Shown here: positions 52,576 to 60,666 of the stretch, in pieces | How the letters are laid out: each line of letters starts with the position of its first letter | Position numbering within the stretch: position 1 is the first letter of the stretch | DNA from: Paenibacillus oralis | GTDB lineage: Bacteria > Bacillota > Bacilli > Paenibacillales > Paenibacillaceae | Direction: 5' to 3' | NCBI RefSeq assembly: GCF_003863965.1 | Contig: NZ_RRCN01000001.1 | Coordinates: forward strand, 5,711,054 to 5,775,053 | DNA: 64,000 nt | Notes under the pieces: model-generated | What the model was told of the DNA's origin: nothing | The model's database searches: none | The model's input: the letters and a program-made list of their open reading frames with translations, nothing else | Program-made: the position numbers and the translations under genes

Positions 52576-52833
52576 GAGGTAGTTCAAAAAGTCATCTTTT
52601 GATCACGAAGTATGTCAGGAAGTGGTCTCGACGTCGAATCTTGAATTCAGCCGGGCCAAGCATATGCTTCCGAAGCATGTTTCCTACGGAAACATTTCAG
52701 GTGCTCACGTACCCAAAACGTACGCTCCGCTCCTGACGTCCCTAGCTTCATCCAACCTAAAGCGTTTTGAAAAAACGCACATCGTAAGCATAAGCTTCGG
52801 TGCTGAAAAGCTGACTTTTTGAACACGCACTTT
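52576..52833. repeat. MITE-like element with 13-base inverted ends
   Basis: About 258 bases bounded by GTTCAAAAAGTCA (52582-52594) and its inverse TGACTTTTTGAAC (52812-52824). It starts GAGGTAGTTC and ends AACACGCACTTTA. The inside holds several small palindromic stretches (GCATATGCTTC, TTTCCTACGGAAA) but no open frame of note. It lies between the binding-protein and ATPase genes of an ABC operon. Confidence 0.72.
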
Positions 52834-52900
52834 AAGGTAGTTCAAAAAGTCCGTTTTGGGCTTCAGTGCTGAAAACCGAACTTTTTGAACACGCACTATA
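52834..52900. repeat. Short hairpin repeat of the same family
   Basis: AGTTCAAAAAGT (52839-52850) and ACTTTTTGAAC (52880-52890) form an imperfect hairpin with the loop TTCAGTGCTGAAAACC. It starts AGGTAGTTC and ends AACACGCACTATA like the larger element beside it. A further partial end, TTTGAACACGCATTATA, follows at about 52901-52918. Confidence 0.7.
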
Positions 52901-52926
52901 TTTGAACACGCATTATAAATGTCGGT

Positions 52927-53946
52927 TTACCGGCCGGAGGCTGCGGATGCGGATTGTACCGCTTTTTCGGCAAACTCGTTGTCGGCCAGCTTTTCAAGCT
53001 CCACCCGTTCGTTTAATTCCCCGGCGCTTTCCATCACGTCAAGCAGGTTGTTCCAGGCATCCTCGGCCAATGCCGGCGTTTCGGCATACGTTCCTTGCTC
53101 CAGATAACGCTTGACGGAGCTGGCTAAAATAGCCTGATCCGTGTCTTTAAAGAAAGGCGCGATCGTTGCGGCCGTTTCCTCCGGCGTGTGCTCCTGGACC
53201 CAGCGCTGCGCTTTATGGATCGCATTGGTGAATTTCTGTACCACTTGCGGGTGGTCTTTGATATAGCTTTGTTTGGTCATAAACACCGTGTAGGGCAGTT
53301 TGCCGCTTTCCGTACCGAAGGAGGCGACGACATGGCCCTTGCCTTCCCGCTCGATGATGGAGGCTTGCGGCTCGAACAACTGGACGAACTGGCCGGTGCC
53401 CGAGATAAATGCGGCGGTGATGTTGGCGAAATCGATGTTTTGAATCAGTTCCAAATCTTGATGGGGGTCGATTCCTTGCTTGCGCAGGGTGAACTCGCCG
53501 GCCATTTGCGGCATCCCGCCTTTTCGCTGGCCAAGAAAGACGCTCCCTTTCAATTGGTCCCAGTCGAATTCGCCGACATCCTCTCTGGACACGAGGAAAG
53601 TTCCGTCCGTTTGCGTCAGCTGGGCAAAATTGATCACCGGATCATCCGAGCCCTGCTGATAGACGTAAATCGACGTTTCTGCTCCGACCAGCGCCACATC
53701 CACGGCCCCGGACAGCAGCGCAGTCATCGTTTTATCTCCGCCCGAAGTTGTCTGCAGCTCCACATCGAGCCCTTCTTCCTTAAAAAAGCCTTTTTCAAAG
53801 GCGACGTATTGGGGGGCGTAAAAAACGGAACGGGTCACTTCCCCGACCTTTACTTTTTGAGTTTGGCCGCCAGTGCCGCAGCCGCTTAAAGCCGCGCCAA
53901 GCAGCAGCACGATGGCCAGCCATAATGCCATACGGCGCTTCATCAT
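52927..53946 (-). CDS. ABC transporter substrate-binding lipoprotein, NMT1/THI5-like
   Basis: A 339-residue protein with lipobox LSGC (Cys23) and an NMT1/SsuA-like bilobed fold: GEVTRSVFYAPQYVAFEKGFFKEEGLDVELQTTSGGDKTM, ALLSGAVDVALVGAE. Likely partner of the ATPase and permease downstream. Candidate ligands include pyrimidine precursors, sulfonates or nitrate. I saw no TPP riboswitch upstream, which weakens a thiamine-precursor role. Start 53946 behind GGAAGGAGAG. Confidence 0.85.
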   Translation of the reverse strand: MMKRRMALWLAIVLLLGAALSGCGTGGQTQKVKVGEVTRSVFYAPQYVAFEKGFFKEEGLDVELQTTSGGDKTMTALLSGAVDVALVGAETSIYVYQQGSDDPVINFAQLTQTDGTFLVSREDVGEFDWDQLKGSVFLGQRKGGMPQMAGEFTLRKQGIDPHQDLELIQNIDFANITAAFISGTGQFVQLFEPQASIIEREGKGHVVASFGTESGKLPYTVFMTKQSYIKDHPQVVQKFTNAIHKAQRWVQEHTPEETAATIAPFFKDTDQAILASSVKRYLEQGTYAETPALAEDAWNNLLDVMESAGELNERVELEKLADNEFAEKAVQSASAASGR

Positions 53947-54036
53947 CCGCGTTCACTCTCCTTCCAACTTGCCGGATACTTAATAGTATGCTATTGCCCA
54001 GCAAAAGGTTAAGGAGCGGAGTGATCCCGGGGCTTG

Positions 54037-54220
54037 ATTGGAAAAAATCCAATTAGATTGTGGGAATTCGGCCGAAATTTTGAGCTCTCATTGGAGAATA
54101 TCCAATAGATTTCGCTCAAGTCGCCCGTTTTGGGGCTTTCCAAGCCACATCTATTGGAAAAAATCCAATCAGACGGCTGTATTTGCCAACGATTTTCCAT
54201 TTCTATTGGATATATCCAAT
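54037..54220. repeat. Array of four ATTGGA-N-TCCAAT palindromes
   Basis: Palindromes at 54037-54053 and 54153-54169 (both ATTGGAAAAAATCCAAT), 54090-54106 (ATTGGAGAATATCCAAT) and 54205-54220 (ATTGGATATATCCAAT). Centres are about 53, 63 and 51 bases apart. They occupy the gene-free 53947-54325 region between two convergent-free minus-strand genes. Confidence 0.85.
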
Positions 54221-54246
54221 CGGCAAAAAACCCCCAATCGCAAATG

Positions 54247-54284
54247 AATTGGAGGTTTCGCTACTACGAAATTGGAGGTTTCGC
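54247..54284. repeat. Direct repeat pair next to the palindrome array
   Basis: AATTGGAGGTTTCGC occurs at 54247-54261 and again at 54270-54284. It shares the ATTGG core with the adjacent palindromes and may be a decayed extension of the array. Confidence 0.7.
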
Positions 54285-54325
54285 CAGTATGGATTGTAGG
54301 CTTGCATCGTCCGGCTACCTGCCGT

Positions 54326-55843
54326 TTACAGCCCGTAGATGCTTTTGAATTTTTGTTCCAGGTAATCGGCCAAATAGTCCGGATTCAACTCTTCCCCGGT
54401 CACCGCCTTGATGATCTCCGCCGGCTTGCGGCTTTTGCCGTATTTGTAGATTTTGTCGGTCAGCCATTCCTTGATCGGCTGGAAGTTGCCGGCCTCCACC
54501 AGGGCGTCAAGCTCCGGGATTTCCTTGCGCAGCGTGTTCGCGATTTGGGCGGCGTACATGTTGCCGAGCGCATAGGAAGGGAAGTAGCCGAACAGCCCGC
54601 CGGACCAATGCACATCCTGCAGCACGCCGACCCCGTCGTCCGGCGGCGTTAAGCCGAGGTACGATTGATACTTCTCATTCCACACTTTAGGCAGCTCGCT
54701 GACCGGAAGCCCTTCATTAAACAGCATCTTCTCGATCTCATAACGAATGATGATGTGCAGGTTGTAGGTCAGTTCATCCGCTTCGATCCGGATCAGCGAG
54801 TTCTCCGCGCGGTTTACCGCCCGGAAAAACGCCTCTTCCGTCACGCCTTTAAGCTGCTCGGGAAAATGCTGCTGCAAATCGCCAAAATAGCGGTTCCAGA
54901 ATGGCTGGCTGCGGCCGATGAAGTTTTCCCAGAACCGGGATTGCGATTCGTGAATGCCCATCGACGTTCCCTGCCCCAGCGGCGTTTCGGCGAGCTCCTC
55001 GGCCACGTTTTGCTCGTATAACGCGTGTCCGCCTTCGTGCAGCGAGCTGAAAATCGCGCTGGCCACGTCGTTCTGTTTGTAGCTGGTCGTAATCCGCACA
55101 TCGCCGTGGTTGATCGTCGTTTCGAACGGATGAACCGTTTCGTCAACCCGTCCCGCCTCGAAATCGTAGCCGATTTGCTCCAGCAGGAACAAGCCGAACT
55201 TCTCCTGCTGACCTACGTCGTACTGCTGATTCAGAAACGCCGATTCCGGTTTGTTCGCCGCGTTCGTCACCGCTTCGACGAGCGGCACGAGCCGGTCGCG
55301 CAGCTGTCCGAATACTTGATCCAGCTTCTCCACGGTCAAATCCGGTTCATACATATGTAACAGCGTATCGTAACGGGTCGCTTTCGGACCCCAATAGTCG
55401 ATAAATTCCTGGGTTTTCTCCACGATTTGGGTTAAGTAAGGCTCAAAGCCCTGAAAATCGGCGTTTTCCTTGAAATCCTCCCACAGCGTTTCGGCGTGCG
55501 CCGTCAGTTCGGTGTACGCCTGGAACTTTTCCGGCGGAATTTTTACGCTCCGGTCATAATCCTCTTTCACGTCCAGCACCATTCTCCGCTGGGTATCGTC
55601 CAGTTCGTCCATAACCGCCGGCTGGCTTAAATAGGCGAGATACCCGCCCATTTCCGGCGAAGTCCCCATTTTGAACGCTTCCGTCGACAACAGTCCGATC
55701 GATCTCGCACGGGTTTCCGCCCCTTTTCTCGGCGCGCCGGTGCGCAAATCCCAGTTCATCAGCGCGACCGCCTCATCATAGCTCTGAATTTTTTGCAGAA
55801 GTCCGCGAAAAAGCTCCCACTTTTCCGCCGTTTCCTGTTTCAT
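54326..55843 (-). CDS. Carboxypeptidase M32 (Taq-type metallocarboxypeptidase)
   Basis: A 505-residue zinc peptidase with the active-site HEGGHALYEQN, plus GTSMGIHESQSRFWENFIGR and the RIEADELTYNLHIIIRYEIE segment that are hallmarks of M32. Start 55843 (MKQETAEKW) follows AAAGGTGGGG. It removes C-terminal residues from peptides in the cytosol. Confidence 0.92.
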   Translation of the reverse strand: MKQETAEKWELFRGLLQKIQSYDEAVALMNWDLRTGAPRKGAETRARSIGLLSTEAFKMGTSPEMGGYLAYLSQPAVMDELDDTQRRMVLDVKEDYDRSVKIPPEKFQAYTELTAHAETLWEDFKENADFQGFEPYLTQIVEKTQEFIDYWGPKATRYDTLLHMYEPDLTVEKLDQVFGQLRDRLVPLVEAVTNAANKPESAFLNQQYDVGQQEKFGLFLLEQIGYDFEAGRVDETVHPFETTINHGDVRITTSYKQNDVASAIFSSLHEGGHALYEQNVAEELAETPLGQGTSMGIHESQSRFWENFIGRSQPFWNRYFGDLQQHFPEQLKGVTEEAFFRAVNRAENSLIRIEADELTYNLHIIIRYEIEKMLFNEGLPVSELPKVWNEKYQSYLGLTPPDDGVGVLQDVHWSGGLFGYFPSYALGNMYAAQIANTLRKEIPELDALVEAGNFQPIKEWLTDKIYKYGKSRKPAEIIKAVTGEELNPDYLADYLEQKFKSIYGL

Positions 55844-55983
55844 GGAAATCCCCACCTTTACTCTAAAATAACTGCTACTCTTGATGATACTTATAACAAA
55901 CCGTATAATCAAATTTTAAGGCGGGTTTATATAGTTTATTTTTGAGATATTTGACTTCCAGACGAAAAGGAGGCTTAGGCGCA

Positions 55984-56307
55984 ATGAAAGTGACTCTTAA
56001 TCCGGCGGCGGAAAAGCTTATTTCGGCGTCTCTGGGCGAAACACCGGGCATGCTGCGCATTGTGTACGATACGGAAAACTGCGGCTGCGGCATGAGCGGG
56101 GTTCCCGCTCTGCAGATCGTCTCCAAGCCGGGCGATTACGATATCCCTATGGAAAATGACGTTTATCCTTTCTGGATCGATAAGATGCAGGCCGTTTTTT
56201 TTGAAGAAGAGCTGACCATAAGCGGCGAGGAAACGACCGGAACCTTCCGGCTTGACGGCAAATCACAGTTTTACAAATCGAATATTCGCCTGATCGACCA
56301 GCGGTAA
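55984..56307 (+). CDS. HesB/IscA-superfamily protein (YqkB-like)
   Basis: A 107-residue protein, MKVTLNPAAEKLISASLGET onward, with Cys in ENCGCGMSGVPALQIV. The fold matches iron-sulfur carrier-like proteins of the Bacillus YqkB group, though the classical three-Cys A-type pattern is not complete. Start 55984 follows AAGGAGG. It lies 28 bases upstream of the carbonic anhydrase gene, so the two may form an operon. Confidence 0.82.
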   Translation: MKVTLNPAAEKLISASLGETPGMLRIVYDTENCGCGMSGVPALQIVSKPGDYDIPMENDVYPFWIDKMQAVFFEEELTISGEETTGTFRLDGKSQFYKSNIRLIDQR

Positions 56308-56335
56308 TCCAAAATTATTTAAGGAGGCGGGTCCA

Positions 56336-56902
56336 ATGACTCAACTTGACAACATCCTGGAGTTTAACCGGCAATTCGTCGCCGATAAAGAATACGAAAA
56401 ATATTTGACGGACAAATTCCCCGAGAAAAAAATGGCCATCGTCACCTGTATGGATACGCGGCTCGTGGAGCTGCTTCCGAAAGCGATGAACCTGCGCAAC
56501 GGCGATGTCAAGCTGATCAAAAACGCGGGAGCACTCATTTCCCATCCCTTCGGCAGCGTGATGCGAAGCTTGCTGGTGGCGATTTACGAATTGCATGCCC
56601 AGGAAGTATATATCGTCGGCCATACCGGATGCGGGATGGCGTCGCTCAATTCGGACCGCATGATCGGATCGATGCGCGAACGCGGCATTTCCGAAGACGT
56701 GCTGAATACGTTGGAAAATTCCGGCATCAAGCTGAACAAGTGGCTGCGCGGTGTTGACAACGAGAAGGAAGGCGTCATTCAGACCGTCAACCTGGTCAAA
56801 AAACATCCACTTCTCCCCGCCGGCGTTCCCGTTCACGGGATGCTGATCGATTCGACGACAGGGGAACTGGAAGTCATCGTCAACGGCTACGAAGAGCAGT
56901 AA
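56336..56902 (+). CDS. Beta-class carbonic anhydrase
   Basis: A 188-residue protein with zinc ligands Cys38 (VTCMDTR), His96 and Cys99 (VGHTGCGM), and the Asp40-Arg42 dyad. It interconverts carbon dioxide and bicarbonate. The size and the MDTR/HTGCGM motifs place it near Bacillus YtiB. Start ATG 56336 follows AAGGAGGCGGG. Confidence 0.93.
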   Translation: MTQLDNILEFNRQFVADKEYEKYLTDKFPEKKMAIVTCMDTRLVELLPKAMNLRNGDVKLIKNAGALISHPFGSVMRSLLVAIYELHAQEVYIVGHTGCGMASLNSDRMIGSMRERGISEDVLNTLENSGIKLNKWLRGVDNEKEGVIQTVNLVKKHPLLPAGVPVHGMLIDSTTGELEVIVNGYEEQ

Positions 56903-56954
56903 GCATGCAAATGATCACATCGAAGTGTACGAAGCGGAAAGGGTGTTAACAGAA

Positions 56955-58136
56955 ATGAGCTATCAATTCGACGAACGCACGCAGCGCAAAGGAACATGTT
57001 GCGAAAAATGGGATCTCGGCAAAAAGCTGTTCGGCGACCCCGACGTGCTTCCCCTGTGGGTGGCTGATATGGATTTCAAGTGCCCGCCGGCGGTGATCGA
57101 CGCGGTCACCGAGCGGGCCAAGCTTGGAATCTACGGATATACGTTTAGACCTCAGGAATATCTGGAGGCGATTATCAGCTGGTTCGGCAGACGTCACGGG
57201 TGGCAGCTGAACGCCTCCTGGATCACCAATACTCCCGGGGTCGTTCCTGCGCTAAGCGTCGCCGTTCAGTCGCTGACGGAACCGGGGGAGGACGTGATTT
57301 TGCAGTCCCCGGTTTATAACCCCTTTTACGATGTGATCGTGAAGAACGGACGCAAGGTGGCCGAAAATCCGTTGGTTTTGGAGGACGGCGGCTACCGGAT
57401 GGATTACGGGCATCTGGAAAACTTGATGCGGCAAGGCGCCAAGCTGATGCTGCTCTGCAACCCGCACAATCCCGGCGGACGAGTCTGGACGAAAGCGGAA
57501 TTGGAACGGTTGGGAGAGCTTTGCGGCCGCTACGGGGTGAACGTCGTTTCGGATGAAATCCATTGCGATCTCGTGTTCCCCGGCAACCGCCATTATCCGT
57601 TCGCCTCGTTGTCGCCGAAGCATGCGGACATGACCATCACTTGCCTGGCGCCGTCCAAAACGTTTAACATTCCCGGACTGGCCAGCTCGTACACCGTCAT
57701 TTCCAACCCGCAGCTGCGGCAAAAATTCACCGACCGGATCGACGCCTTGGCCATCGGGGCGATGAATTACTTCGGCCCTTCGGCCACGATCGCGGCTTAT
57801 AATGAAAGCGAAGATTGGCTGGAAGCGGTGTTGGAATACATCCGGGCCAACCGGGATTTTGCGGTCGGTTTCTTGGCCGAGCGTCTGCCGATGCTTACCC
57901 CTGTCCGCTCGGAGGGAACCTACCTGCTCTGGATCGACTGCCGCGCTTTAGGACTTGACGGAGCCGCGTTGAAACAGCTGATGTACAGGGACGCGAAGGT
58001 CGCCTTTACCGAAGGCTCCCTCTACGGGCGGAACGGCGAAGGTTTCCTGCGCGTCAACCTCGCCTGCACGCGCGAGCTGCTGACCGAAGCGCTGGAGCGG
58101 TTCGCCGCGGCGGTGGCGGAAATGCGAACGAAATAA
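56955..58136 (+). CDS. MalY/PatB-family PLP aminotransferase / C-S lyase
   Basis: A 393-residue fold type I PLP enzyme with LPLWVADMDFKCPPAV, NTPGVVPALSVAVQ, LCNPHNPGGRVW, VVSDEIHCDLVF and the PLP lysine in LAPSKTFNIPGL. These signatures match MalY/PatB cystathionine beta-lyases. It probably cleaves cystathionine or cysteine conjugates. The start at 56955 is preceded by GGAAAGGG; a GTG at about 56925 is a less likely alternative. A strong terminator follows. Confidence 0.9.
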   Translation: MSYQFDERTQRKGTCCEKWDLGKKLFGDPDVLPLWVADMDFKCPPAVIDAVTERAKLGIYGYTFRPQEYLEAIISWFGRRHGWQLNASWITNTPGVVPALSVAVQSLTEPGEDVILQSPVYNPFYDVIVKNGRKVAENPLVLEDGGYRMDYGHLENLMRQGAKLMLLCNPHNPGGRVWTKAELERLGELCGRYGVNVVSDEIHCDLVFPGNRHYPFASLSPKHADMTITCLAPSKTFNIPGLASSYTVISNPQLRQKFTDRIDALAIGAMNYFGPSATIAAYNESEDWLEAVLEYIRANRDFAVGFLAERLPMLTPVRSEGTYLLWIDCRALGLDGAALKQLMYRDAKVAFTEGSLYGRNGEGFLRVNLACTRELLTEALERFAAAVAEMRTK

Positions 58137-58146
58137 ATGCCAATAG

Positions 58147-58176
58147 AAGAACCTGGCCTGCCGCCAGGTTCTTTAT
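58147..58176 (+). terminator. Intrinsic terminator after the MalY/PatB gene
   Basis: AGAACCTGGC / GCCAGGTTCT perfect 10-bp stem (58148-58172), 5-base loop, then TTTAT. Confidence 0.88.
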
Positions 58177-58242
58177 GCGATCCGCGATATAGTACAAGGA
58201 GCCATTCCTGTAATGAAGTAATTTGCCCCTTGAAAAGAAAAA

Positions 58243-58304
58243 GCGCCTCCTGTATGCTGGGTCTCGGAATGGTGGCCATTCACTGCCCTAATTGAAGGAG
58301 GACG
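58243..58304 (+). ncRNA. Structured left-end leader of the IS110 element
   Basis: GCGCCTCC (58243-58250) can pair with GGAGGACGC (58296-58304), with an inner AATGG/CCATT hairpin (58268-58280). The outer stem covers the transposase ribosome binding site. IS110 elements encode a bridge RNA in the noncoding end; this is one of two candidate positions. Confidence 0.35.
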
Positions 58305-58310
58305 CTCTAC

Positions 58311-59609
58311 ATGAAGTATAAGCTGAAACAGAAAAAGAATCAACGAATTACACGAATTACCGAATCGACACTGGTCGTCGGAGCGGATATCGCCAAGAAG
58401 ATTCATGTGGCTCGTGCAGTAGATTTCCGTGGCATTGAGCTTGGAAAAGACTGCGTGTTTCATAATAGCCAGGAAGGGCTGACGAAGCTGGCGACGTGGA
58501 TGAAGGAGCTCGGGCAGACACACGGCAAGACGGACATCATATTTGGCATCGAGCCTACTGGACACTACTGGTTTCCGTTAGCAGCCTTCTTACAGGATCA
58601 AGGGATTCAAGTCGTAGTGGTAAACCCGCATCATGTCAATAAGTCGAAAGAGCTTGAAGATAACTCACCGACGAAGAGTGACTACAAGGATGCAAAAGTC
58701 ATCGCAAAACTCATTCGGGATGGGAATTACTCCGAACCGAAGTTGCCGACGAAGGAATTCGCAGAACTGCGGATCCTGATGAACCTCCGCGAGAAGGTAT
58801 CGGACAGTCTAACTCAAGTCAAAAGCCGCATCGGCAATTGGTTTGATCGATTCTTTCCGGAGTACGCAAAAGTGTTTAAAAACTGGAGTGGCAAGGCATC
58901 GTTCATGACCATGCGAGCCTTCCCGTTGCCTGCTGATATCGTCGCCAAGGGCGCTAGAGACGTCCTAGCGCATTGGAAGACGGAAGTCAGGCGTGGCGTT
59001 GGAATCAAGCGGGCAGAAGCGCTTTACGCTGCAGCAAGCGTCTCCATCGGTCTGACAGAAGGCATCGTTGCCGCCAGGCTGGAACTAAGTACGCTACTGT
59101 CGCAGTTTGACCTGTTTAACGAGCAGCTTGAAACGATTATGCATCAAGTGGCCGGAATTTTGGAGGGCATTCCAGGAACGACAGAAATGCTGTCTGTACC
59201 CGGAATCGGCGTTCTGACCGTAGCCGGATTTCTAGCCGAGGTTGGAGATCTGAATCACTACGATCACGGTCAGCAGATCATTCGTCTGGCGGGCCTTAAT
59301 CTGATGGAAAACAGTTCAGGCATACGGAAAGGACAGACAGGCATAACCAAGCGAGGGCGATCACGCCTACGGGCGCTGTTGTTCCGAGCGGTGATGCCGC
59401 TGGTTGCAAAGAATCCGGAGTTCCAAGCGCTTCACCGGTATTACACGACGCGGAGCCAGAACCCGCTGAAGAAGAAGCAATCTCTCATTGCCCTATGTGG
59501 AAAACTCATACGGGTGCTTTATACCCTGGGAACAAAGCAAAGAATGTATAACGCCAACGATGTCATGGGCCCCGTTAGGCAAGCCCAGCTGCAACAATTG
59601 GCTGCATAA
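58311..59609 (+). CDS. IS110-family transposase (DEDD recombinase)
   Basis: A 432-residue protein. The N-terminal RuvC-like DEDD domain has VVGADIAKKIHV (Asp), FGIEPTGHYWF (Glu) and SDYKDAKVIAKLI (two Asp). The C-terminal transposase_20 part has LSVPGIGVLTVAGFLAEVGD and RLAGLNLMENSSG with the catalytic-type Ser. Start ATG 58311 follows GAAGGAGGACGC, partly paired in a predicted leader stem. The frame is intact, so the element may be active. Confidence 0.93.
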   Translation: MKYKLKQKKNQRITRITESTLVVGADIAKKIHVARAVDFRGIELGKDCVFHNSQEGLTKLATWMKELGQTHGKTDIIFGIEPTGHYWFPLAAFLQDQGIQVVVVNPHHVNKSKELEDNSPTKSDYKDAKVIAKLIRDGNYSEPKLPTKEFAELRILMNLREKVSDSLTQVKSRIGNWFDRFFPEYAKVFKNWSGKASFMTMRAFPLPADIVAKGARDVLAHWKTEVRRGVGIKRAEALYAAASVSIGLTEGIVAARLELSTLLSQFDLFNEQLETIMHQVAGILEGIPGTTEMLSVPGIGVLTVAGFLAEVGDLNHYDHGQQIIRLAGLNLMENSSGIRKGQTGITKRGRSRLRALLFRAVMPLVAKNPEFQALHRYYTTRSQNPLKKKQSLIALCGKLIRVLYTLGTKQRMYNANDVMGPVRQAQLQQLAA

Positions 59610-59639
59610 AGTCAAGGAAGCAATCACCCTGCAATATCG

Positions 59640-59835
59640 CTTATTCACATGTGTACAACTAGACAACGGAAGCACCGGAGAAGCCGACGCACGACACACC
59701 GTAAGGGCAACGACCCTGTAAAGGAGCGAGAAACGGCATCCACCCCTTGAGAGGTAGAACGAAGGAATGTAAGGGCATAGACCCAGTGTGACATGGGAGG
59801 GTGAACCCCAAGGGCGGAATGTGGAGATCCATTGT
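59640..59835 (+). ncRNA. Candidate bridge/seeker RNA region at the right end of the IS110 element
   Basis: Noncoding, GC-balanced sequence downstream of the transposase. It holds a direct repeat GTAAGGGCAACGACCCTG (59701-59718) and GTAAGGGCATAGACCCAG (59769-59786), each able to form a GGG/CCC hairpin, and purine-rich loops. IS1111-group elements carry the guide RNA 3' of the transposase. The assignment is from position and repeat structure only. Confidence 0.4.
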
Positions 59836-60028
59836 GCGATCATAACCAATTATCTACAGTTTTGGAAACGAGAAGATCCTAAGCTCTGTTCCCGCCTACG
59901 CTCTTACAGAAAATCGTGGTGTAGACTATATTCTCCACCAGTATCTCTTACACTGTCAAAGTTGAAATATTGAGAATGAACGAGAAAACAGGAGAAGTTA
60001 TTACTTTATAGTGGGAGGTTCAATTCAT

Positions 60029-60512
60029 ATGAAACCGCGTATTACAGTTATTACGATCGGCGTGGATGACCTGGAAAAATCGGTGAAGTTTTACCGCGAC
60101 GGTCTGGGTTTCCCGACCGAAGGCATTGTCGGACAGGAGTTTGAGCATGGCGCCGTGGCGTTTTTCGACCTGGAGGTCGGGAATCCGGCTCGCCCTGTTC
60201 AGCCGCAAAAATCTGGCCCATGATGCGCAAATTCCCCAAACCGCGGCCAGCCCTAGCGAATTTTCGCTGGGCCACAACGTAAGCAGCAAGGAAGAAGTGG
60301 ACCGGATCATGCAGGAAGCCGAACAGGCTGGCGCCACCATCACCCTGCCGGCGCACGACACGTTTTGGGGCGGGTATTCGGGTTATTTCCAAGACCCCGA
60401 TGGCCATCTGTGGGAGGTTGTCTGGAATCCGGCTTGGGAGAATGGGAAGAAGGACGACCCGCTGGAATCAACTGCAAAAGTGCATTCTATTTTCCCTAAA
60501 TCACCATTTTAG
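60029..60512 (+). pseudogene. VOC family (glyoxalase-like) protein, frameshifted
   Basis: Two overlapping frames together encode one VOC protein: MKPRITVITIGVDDLEKSVK to VAFFDLEVG in the first, then IRLALFSRKNLAHDAQIP to FQDPDGHLWEVVWNPAW in the second. The shift lies near 60185, where GGGAATCC would read on as GGGATCC if one A were removed. The metal and fold signature DPDGHLWEV is kept. Start ATG 60029 follows GGGAGG. It is either a disrupted gene or a sequencing error; the IS110 element lies just upstream. Confidence 0.75.
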
Positions 60513-60649
60513 AGCGATTGAAATGCAAAAGTGCATCTCATTTTGGGCTATACGATAAAAAAGTAACTTTTGACCGGAAATGAACAGCACATTTACATTT
60601 GAACCACCGATTTAGAGGTGTTTCGACAAAAACCGCCTGCACTTTTGCA
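60473..60649. repeat. TGCA-N4-TGCA intergenic repeats
   Basis: TGCAAAAGTGCA at 60473-60484 and 60524-60535, and TGCACTTTTGCA at 60638-60649, each followed by TCT(A/C) and T-rich sequence. A second shared module, CACC-ATTTAGAG, appears at 60502-60513 and 60605-60617. The first copy lies in the 3' end of the VOC frame and may have supplied its stop. Confidence 0.6.
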
Positions 60650-60666
60650 TCTCGTGGGATTTTCCC

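Larger units (their letters stand above)
58180..59850 (+). mobile_element. IS110-family insertion sequence (boundaries approximate)
   Basis: Built around the IS110 transposase gene. The left noncoding part (about 58180-58310) and right part (59610-59850) differ from neighbouring host sequence. CTGGGTCT (58257-58264) recurs inverted as AGACCCAG (59779-59786), a candidate subterminal inverted repeat. IS110 elements lack clear terminal inverted repeats and target duplications, so exact ends cannot be set from this window alone. Confidence 0.6.

Noticed and set aside
53947..54030. TPP riboswitch before the NMT1-like binding protein
   Set aside because: No CUGAGA or ACCUGAUCUGG-type core is present.
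54037..54284. CRISPR array
   Set aside because: The repeats are short symmetric palindromes with only four units, differing in sequence, and no cas gene is present.
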